From: Sipunculus nudus
Taxonomy: Eukaryota > Annelida > Sipuncula > Golfingiida > Sipunculidae
Assembly: GCA_026874595.1 (NCBI GenBank)
Contig: CM049315.1
Span: forward strand, 64,601,389 to 64,665,388
Reading direction: 5' to 3'
DNA: 64,000 nt
In this document: in pieces, positions 56,940-64,000 of the stretch
Layout: each line of letters starts with the position of its first letter
Position numbering within the stretch: the stretch's first letter is position 1
The notes under the pieces: generated by a model
The model's input: only the letters and a program-made list of their open reading frames with translations
What the model was told of the DNA's origin: nothing
Databases searched by the model: none
Translations under genes and position numbers: made by a program

Positions 56940-57569
56940 TCCGCCAAAACAGAGTTTTGTGAATACAATGTTTTCAGTCGGATGCCAACGCCAACGCTAC
57001 TGCTGCATAGGTTTCATCCATAACCACTGGGCGGAATTGTTTGAAATTAGGAATTTTGATCGGGTCACATGTGAACTACTGCGCCCTCATTTTTGGTTGA
57101 CCTCTTGACCTTTCCTTTCTGCCCAGCGTCCATTTGTGCGTCTGTTTCCATACACAAATCCACATATCTTGGGAACCGTTTGACCAATCAGCCTAAAAAT
57201 TTTGCACAAATGTAGCCCATTATATAGCTTTATATAGCTTTATATAGCTTTATAACACACAGGTGGCGCCACCTGCAGCCATTTTTGCACAGCGTCCATC
57301 TGTTAGTCTGCTGTTGGATAAAATCACTCATATCTCTGCAGTGGTTTGACTGTTCCACCTGAAATTTTGCATGTGCATACATCTTGGATAGTTTCTCGTT
57401 CAAATAACAGGTGGTGCCACCGACAGTCATGTTTACGTGGCAGAAATCCATTCTAATATGTAACACATGTAACTATTTCACCTTGCCATTCAATCCATGC
57501 CTCTCTTCACGCTTCCTACATTGATTTTGGCGGATACATGTAGTCACTTGTCGACTACCCATATTCTAG
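56940..57569 (+). mobile_element. HINE-like family B, short complete copy
   Basis: A|TCCGCCAAAACAGAG at 56,940; GGCGGATACATG near 57,530; hairpin GTAGTCA-CTTG-TCGACTAC; CTAG|T at 57,566-57,569. 630 bp with only one or two core half-units. Confidence 0.82.
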
Positions 57570-57589
57570 TTAAACTTAGTAATTACCCC

Positions 57590-57985
57590 TATTGCTATAA
57601 AAAATGAAGATGTAGATATTGTAGAAAATTATGAATACTTGGGAAGTATTATTGACAGAAATCTGAATGAGAAAGAACATGTGAATCAATCAATCCAAGA
57701 AAGCAAACAAAAGATTATATTACCTATATTATCTAAGAAAGCTAAATATTGAAAAAACCATTATTACCATGTTTTATAATTCAGTAATTTCCAGTGTCCT
57801 TAATTATGCACTGGAGTACTGGTTTACAAATATATATGATAAGTTAAAGAAACAGCTAAATAATACCAGGAAGAGAAGTTGAAGAATAACAAGTCATTAT
57901 CTTGCCACACACAAGGAAATCTGTGAAACCAAATCAATAGCCTTTATATCAAAGGTCATGAACTACACAATACATCCCCTACATT
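57590..57985 (+). pseudogene. LINE reverse-transcriptase C-terminal relic
   Basis: Translation in two frames gives NYEYLGSIIDRNLN...H, LRKLNIEKTII, FYNSVISSVLNYALEYW and HYLATHKEIC. This is the usual order after the RT palm in non-LTR retrotransposons (YLG block, L-R-K-L, Y-x-S-V-I-x-S-V-L-x-Y). One frameshift near 57,735 and stops. No RT core or 3' tail was identified; clade not assigned. Confidence 0.7.
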
Positions 57986-57992
57986 CAGAGTT

Positions 57993-58505
57993 TGTTTTTA
58001 GTGAACCTGTGAGCTTATGCGATGGTGCGGCGGCGTCCGTCGTGTGTCGTGCGTCATCTGTACGTTAACCATAGCTATCTCAAAAACGGCAGGAGCTAGC
58101 ATCACCAAATTTTTTGCAAATAGTCAGTCATCCAAAAAACTATATCCGATTTTGTTTATTTTTTTTTAACTGCATTTTTTTAGATTTTATAGGGAAAAAG
58201 CTAAAAAAGTTTTAAAAATCTTCTTCTCTGAAACTGTCCAGCATAATAGTCCAATATTTCATAGAAATGATCCCTCGAACAATCTTTTTCAAGTTTGTTC
58301 GAATGGTTCCAGTTCGGAGATTTTTGGCCGAGTAATAGGAGGTTGAACTTTGTTAACTGTGCAAAAAAGCATATTAAAATTTAAATCTCAGAAACGGCTG
58401 GAGCTATCATCACCAAATTTTATGCCAATGTTGGTCACATGGGTCATATCTGAAATTGAGGTATTGGTGGCGCCACCTGCATCGGCCTTTTTTGTAAAGG
58501 GGTCA
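57993..58505 (+). repeat. Repeat family E copy
   Basis: TTAGTGAACCTGTGAGCTTATGC then GTCCGTCGTGTGTCGTGCGTC and GGTGGCGCCACCTGCATCGG near 58,466. Confidence 0.78.
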
Positions 58506-58513
58506 TCAGTCAT

Positions 58514-58985
58514 CAAATTTCAAAGTTATTTCAAGTAGGGACCACTTTTGTGTACAGATGGCAGCACTTGGTTTACCATTGGCAGATTGCCAGTGCCTTG
58601 ATGTTGGCTATTAGCCAAGATGATGTCAGCTCTATAAATAGTTTTGGCACAGTGCCAGAATTGGAAGAAGTGCAGCCAGGTATAGGTCAAGAGTTCACTC
58701 AGTGCAGTAGCTGTATTCTATTTATAGCTTTCGCAGACTGCTCACTGCATCATATTTGGCACCCAAGTTCAGCCTCAATCTATTAATAGCTTTGGCAGAC
58801 TGCCTACTGTGTCAGATTATGCAACAGGTCAAGAGTTCACTCAGTGCAGCCAGGTACAGGTCAAAAGTTCACTCAGTCTAGCCAGGTGCAGGTCAAGAGT
58901 TCACTCAGTGCAGTAGCTTGAAGCAGCAATTTGTCACAGGTCACTCGGGGACAGCTGCCTTACGCACCTAAGCCTTGTCAGCTGA
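58514..58985 (+). repeat. Repeat family F, copy 2
   Basis: Second copy of 56,120-56,580. The order E then F is the same at both places, suggesting a segmental duplication of this neighbourhood. Confidence 0.85.
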
Positions 58986-59139
58986 GTGAATCAAACTCTG
59001 GGAAAGTTTGATCTGTCTCTGCGTCTTTGATTGTATTCTCATTTGCAAGGTGCCACCTACATTGACTTTTGCAGTGTATGTGCCTGTTTATTTCTACAGA
59101 GATATTTTTGATACATCAGCCTAAAATTGGGCATGTTTA

Positions 59140-60421
59140 TACATAACCACTGGGCAGAATTTTTTAAAATTCAGAATTATGATCGGTCACATGTGAACTG
59201 CTGCGCCCTTATTTTTGTTTGACCTCTGACCTTTCTTTTCTGCCCAGCATCCATTTGTGCGTCTGTTTCCACACATAAACCGACATATCTCGGCGCCATC
59301 TGCAACTATTTTATCACAGCTTCCACCTGTTCATCTGCCTTGGGATAAAATTACTCATATCTCAGCAGTAGTTTGACTTTTCCACCTGAAATTTTGCAGG
59401 TTTATACATCCTGGACAGCTTTCTTGATTTTATGACAGGTGGTGCCACCTACATTCACATTTACTCTGCAGACATCCAAGCTCATATTTCAGGAACCATT
59501 TGACTGATTGGGCCAAAATTTTGCTTGTGTATAGATCTTACATAGCTCTTCATCATAGTCAAAACTGGTGGCCCCACCTGCAACCACTTATGCACAGCGT
59601 CCATCTGTTCATCTGCCTTGGGATACAATCACTCATATCTCAGCAGTAGTTTGACTTTGCCACCTGAAATTTTGCATGTGTATACATCCTGGATGGCTTT
59701 CTTGATTTTATGACAGGTGGCGCCACCTACATACACGTTAATGCTACAGACATCCAAGCTCATATCTCTGGAACCGTCTGACTGATTGGGCCAAAATTTT
59801 GCATGTGTATAGATCTCACATAGCTCTTCATCATAGGCAAAAGTGGTGGCGCCACCTGCAACCACTTGTGCACAGGGTCCATCTGATCATCTGCTTTGGT
59901 TATAAAATCACTCATATCTCAGAAGTGGTTTGATTTTACCACCTGAAATTTTGCAGATTGATACATCCTGGACAGCTTTAATGATTTTTTGACAGGTGGC
60001 GCCACCTTCATTCACGTTAACGCAACAGACATCCAAGGTCATATCTCGGGAACCGTTTGACCGCTCGGGCCAAAATTTTGCATGTGTATAGAACTCACAT
60101 AGCTAATCATACACAAGATTGGTGCCACCATTTTTGAATAGCATCCTTCTGTTTCTCTGCTGTCAGATAAAATCACTCATATACAAGTAATGGTTTGAAT
60201 TATCTGCCTAAAATTATGCATATGTATACAACTTGGACAGCTTTCTGGATTTTGTGGTAGGTGGCGTAAGCTACATACACATTTCGGCTGCAGACATCCA
60301 TGCTAATATGCAACACACCTCACCCTATTTCCCCTTGCCACTCAATCCATGCCTCACTTCACCCGTCCCACTCTGATTTCGGCGGAAACGAGTAGTCGCT
60401 TGCCGACTACCCATATTCTAG
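59140..60421 (+). mobile_element. HINE-like family B, 5'-truncated copy
   Basis: Begins inside the family (ATAACCACTGGGCAGAATTT), core half-units with GGTGGCGCCACC at 59,718, 59,846 and 59,996. Ends GGCGGAAACG, hairpin GTAGTCG-CTTGC-CGACTAC, CTAG|T (60,418-60,421). Confidence 0.8.
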
Positions 60422-60499
60422 TTATAAACAGCTCTCATCCAAACCTTAACTTGAAATCAGCTAGTTTACCAATTTAAAAGTTTACAACACTTTAAACTT

Positions 60500-62350
60500 A
60501 ATTGAATAATAGTCGTATCTGACTGCTTTAAAACGGTCACTTGTGCCACTCTAAAATTCATACCATGTGACTAATTTTGAAAAGAACTTTCCGTGGATAC
60601 CAAACTTGATAGGTTCTTAAGCATATTTAACATTTTATGACACTTTAAAATTCACGCTAAATTTTTAAAAAATGAATAATAGTCATATCTTACTGCTCTA
60701 AAATGCTCACTTGTGCCACTCTAAAATTCATACCATATAACTACCAGTGAAAAGTACTTTCCGCTGATACCAAACTTGATGAGTTGTTTAGCGTATTTAA
60801 AATTTTATAACACTTTAAAATTCACGTGAAATTAAAATAAAATTGAATAATAGTCGTATCTGACTGCTCTAAAACGGTCACTTGTGCCACTCTAAAATTC
60901 ATACCATGTGACTACCTTTGAAAAGCACTTTCCATTGATACCAAACCTGATGGGTTCTTTAGTGTATTTAACATTTTATGACACTTTAAAATTCACACGA
61001 AATTAAAAAAAAATGAATAATAGTCGTATTTGACTGCTCTAAAAAGCTCACTTGTGCCACTCTAAAATTCATACAATGTGACTACCTTTGAAAAGTACTT
61101 TCCATTGATACCAAACCTGATGGGTTCTTTAGTGTATTTAACATTTTATGACACTTAAAAATTCACAAGAAAATTAATATAAAATTGAATAAAAATTGTA
61201 TCTGACTACTCTAAAACAGTCACTTGTGCCACTCTAAAATTCATACCATGTGACCACCTTTGAAAAGTACTTTCTGTTGATACCAGACTTGATGGGTTCT
61301 TTAGCATAATTAAAATTTTATAACACTTTAAAATTCACGCGAAATTAAAATAAAATTAATAATTGTCATATCTGACTGCTTTAAAACGGTCACTTGTGCC
61401 ACTCTTAAATTCATACCATGTTACTACCTGTGAATAGTACTTTCCATTGATACCAAACTTGATGGGTTCTTTAGCGTATTTAACATTTTATGACACTTTA
61501 AAATTCACGCTAAATTTAAATTAATAATAGTCGTATCTGACTGCTCTAAAACGCTCACTTGTGCCACTCTAAAATTCATACCATGTGACTACCAGTAAAA
61601 AGTACTTTCTGTTGATACCAGACTTGATGGGTTCTTTAGCGTATTTAACATTTTATAACACTTAAAATTGAATAATAGTCGTATTTGACTGCTCTTAAAC
61701 ACTCACTTGTGCCACTCTAATATTCATACTATGTGACTACCTGTGAAAAGAACTTTCTGTTGATACGAAACTTGATGGGTTCTTTAGCGAATTTAAAATG
61801 GTATAATACTTTAAAATTCACGCGAAATTAAATAAAATGAATAATAGTCATATTTGACTGCTCTAAAACGCTCACTTGTGCCAGTCTAAAATTCACAATA
61901 TATAACTACCAGTGAAAAGTACTTTCTGTTGATACCAAACTTGATGGGTTGTTTAGCGTATTTAAAATTTTATAACACTTTAAAATTCACACTAAATTAA
62001 AATAAAATTGAATAAAAATCATATTTGACTGCTCTAAAACGCTCACTTATGCCACTCCAAACTTCATACCATGTGACTACCAGTAAAAAGTAATATCCGT
62101 GGATACCAAACTTAATGGGTTGTTTAGCATATTTAAAATTTTATAAAACTTTAAAATTCACGTGAAATTGAAATAAAATTGAATAATAGTCGTATCTGAC
62201 TGCTCTAAAACGCTCACTATGCCTCTCTAAAATTTATTTAAAAAAATGTGACTACCTGTGAAAAGAACTTTCTGTTGATACCAAACTTGATGGGTTGTTT
62301 AGCGTATTTAAAATTTTTTAACATTTTTATATCAAGCAGATTTTAAAAAA
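60500..62350 (+). repeat. Satellite array, about 11 units of 170 bp
   Basis: Unit starts near GAATAATAGTCGTATCTGACTG and contains CACTTGTGCCACTCTAAAATTC and TTGATACCAAACTTGATGGG. Starts near 60,505, 60,675, 60,845, 61,014, 61,187, 61,357, 61,522, 61,670, 61,840, 62,010 and 62,180. Roughly 85-92% identity between units by eye. Confidence 0.93.
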
Positions 62351-62470
62351 AGAATAATAGTCGCATTATTAGTATTATTAATAGTCATATTTGTCTGTTG
62401 GAAAGCGTGTATTGGCGCCGTTTGTTTACATGATCTTGACGAAGCCTTGAGGGCAGCAATGATCAGCTAA
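62351..62470. other. Unique sequence, no gene
   Basis: Transition from satellite to GC-richer sequence. Confidence 0.4.
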
Positions 62471-62629
62471 ATACACTGCAAAGCGGTGAACAGAAGGCTG
62501 GTCAGGGAAATATGTTTCCGGCTAAAAGCGGAGGAAGAGCAGGCATTCACGGAGCATTTTCACGAAAAATGGACCTCGGACGTCCGCCGAACAGTTGTGT
62601 GTTACAGGTGTTTTAAACGTATTATTTGG
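62471..62629 (+). CDS. Possible small exon, unrecognised
   Basis: 53-codon stop-to-stop frame in CpG-richer sequence, with a charged helical text (FRLKAEEEQAFTEHFHEKW). A plausible acceptor (AACAG at 62,492) and donor (TACAG|GTGTTT near 62,606) flank it. A second frame is also open here. No family recognised; it does not resemble STING. It could be a first exon or chance. Confidence 0.2.
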
Positions 62630-63654
62630 TGACACTTACCAAGATTGTATATAATAAGTTATATATGGCACGAAAGATATACATGTCAAGGTTCTACATT
62701 TTAATTTTTATATATATACCACGAGCCTTGGTTTGTATAACATTGCATTTTCCGTAAGGCCTCATTAATGGCCCACTGTCAGAGGCTATGCAGATGAGTT
62801 TAAATGAACCAATGGCATGATGTGTCGTTACTGTAACCCTGATTATCAATCGGGTACATGTGTACTCATATTTGTTCTGTCACTTTAACCGGCGCTGGGA
62901 CGGTAACATTCGTAAAACGAACGATTAAACGAAAATTTGACCGTCATTTAAGAAAAATTTGGCGGCAATACGTGGTGATCATTCATTTTTTGGGGGGGGG
63001 GGTTCCTTATTTTTCAACAACGGTAAATAACGAGAGCATTAGGCTACAACGGCGATGTCAAATTCTATACTGGTGGCGCGCCGATATACTTCTCATGTAA
63101 AAGAAACCATGTATGGATTATTATACTTTTCAAACAACTTTTAAGCCCTGTTTAACTGCATATGGCCACCCACAGTGAGTAAACCTGGCAGGCAAGAAAC
63201 TTTAGGGCATGTGCAAACTTTCTACCGCGCACCACATGGCCACAGCTAGCTACGTATACATAGTTGCATAATTATAGACTGCCTGGCCACTGGATTTTCC
63301 TATCCAGACATCGTTAAATAGTCAGGATAATCTCTGACCCCTAGAGAGCTGGCCTGGATTTGTCAGAAAAATCACCCCAGTGTATCTGTTTCATCAGCTC
63401 ACATAAGACAGGAACTGAGAACCCATATCCCATCTTATCCTTCACTATTAGAGAAAATCCTTTAAATGAAATCGGCTGTGTAGAAATATTTCAGTATTGT
63501 TGCCTGATACAATCTTAACGTTCTCACAACAAAATTAGTTTTAGCTCCCGTACCACGCATGATTAAATCAGTCCAAAATCCGCAATATTCACTTTGATTT
63601 GACACTGACATTGACTATCAGATATCCAGGACAACGGCACGCTTAGTTATTGTA
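62630..63654. other. No gene seen
   Basis: Unique sequence with a G run at 62,993-63,002. The 80-codon frame at 62,858-63,100 crosses the G run and has no motif. Confidence 0.5.
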
Positions 63655-64000
63655 TCCACCAAAACATAGTTTTGCAGATACTATTTTTTTTACGGGGTTC
63701 CGCCGCCCCTGCTGCCCCCGCGTTTGTTTCCGGAATAGAACTCTGAGACCACTGGACATATTTTTCCAAAACTTTACACGATTATAGGGTAACATGTGAA
63801 CTGGTGCAAAAATATTTAGCGTTGACCTCTAACCTTTCCTCTCTCAAGTGCGTCCATCTGTGCGTCTGTTTTGACACATTAACCCACATATCTTCGGACT
63901 CGTTTGACCAATCAGGAAAAAAAAATTGCACAAATGTAGTCCTTGGATAACTCTATAACATACATAAAAAATGGTGGCAACACCTGCAACCATTTTTGCA
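63655..64000 (+). mobile_element. HINE-like family B, 5' end, runs off the window
   Basis: A|TCCACCAAAACATAG at 63,655, then the usual GGATACTAT-type text, the GTCACATGTGAACTG-equivalent and GCGTCCATCTGTGCGTCTG. Cut by the window end within the first core unit. Confidence 0.8.

Overview
This is eukaryotic nuclear DNA, AT-rich and dominated by repeats. The best guess is a bivalve mollusc, or a close lophotrochozoan relative. That is an inference from the repeat families (several Helentron/HINE-like families with central tandem repeats, of the kind abundant in bivalves) and from a gene that reads as a TIR-STING fusion. There is no bacterial gene organisation.

Bases 1-16,400 are coding-dense and consist almost entirely of nested mobile elements. 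A DIRS/Ngaro-class tyrosine-recombinase retroelement occurs twice: a 5' segment at 1-1,693 cut off inside the reverse transcriptase, and a long copy from 12,222 with gag-like ORF, RT-RNase H, tyrosine recombinase (14,843-15,700) and an unusual 3' array of palindromes (15,766-16,402). Between the copies lies a broken HMGXB3/KDZ-like transposase-related gene (1,694-2,237 plus 10,365-12,142). It is split by a Ty3/gypsy element with an env gene (2,238-10,364) flanked by a 4-bp target duplication, AGAT. The gypsy element has an intact gag, a textbook TTTAAAC -1 frameshift site, a pol broken by several stops and frameshifts, and an envelope gene of the insect-errantivirus/baculovirus-F type, also broken. 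Its two LTRs differ by only three substitutions.

Bases 16,400-50,500 contain no gene I can support. The region is a nest of repeats: an inverted-repeat pair 18 kb apart (17.1 kb and 36.4 kb); CGGCCGATAT box arrays; a near-perfect hairpin of about 180 bp; a GTGACA minisatellite split by an 8.3-kb terminal-inverted-repeat element with a TA duplication; inside that, a foldback element built of CCTAGG palindromes and a 620-bp MITE with a TTA duplication and an empty-site paralogue; then Helentron/HINE-like elements, one nested in another.

Bases 50,509-54,739 hold the only host gene I recognise: two plus-strand exons in matching splice phase. The first encodes a complete Toll/interleukin-1 receptor domain, the second the start of the STING cyclic-dinucleotide-binding domain. 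Together they form the 5' part of a TIR-STING gene, a cyclic-dinucleotide immune sensor without membrane segments. The remaining STING exons are not recognised downstream and probably lie beyond the window. The 3.7-kb intron and the flanks are filled with the same HINE-like repeats.

Bases 54,740-64,000 hold more HINE-like elements, a LINE relic, a 170-bp satellite array (60,500-62,350) and a possible small exon near 62.5 kb.
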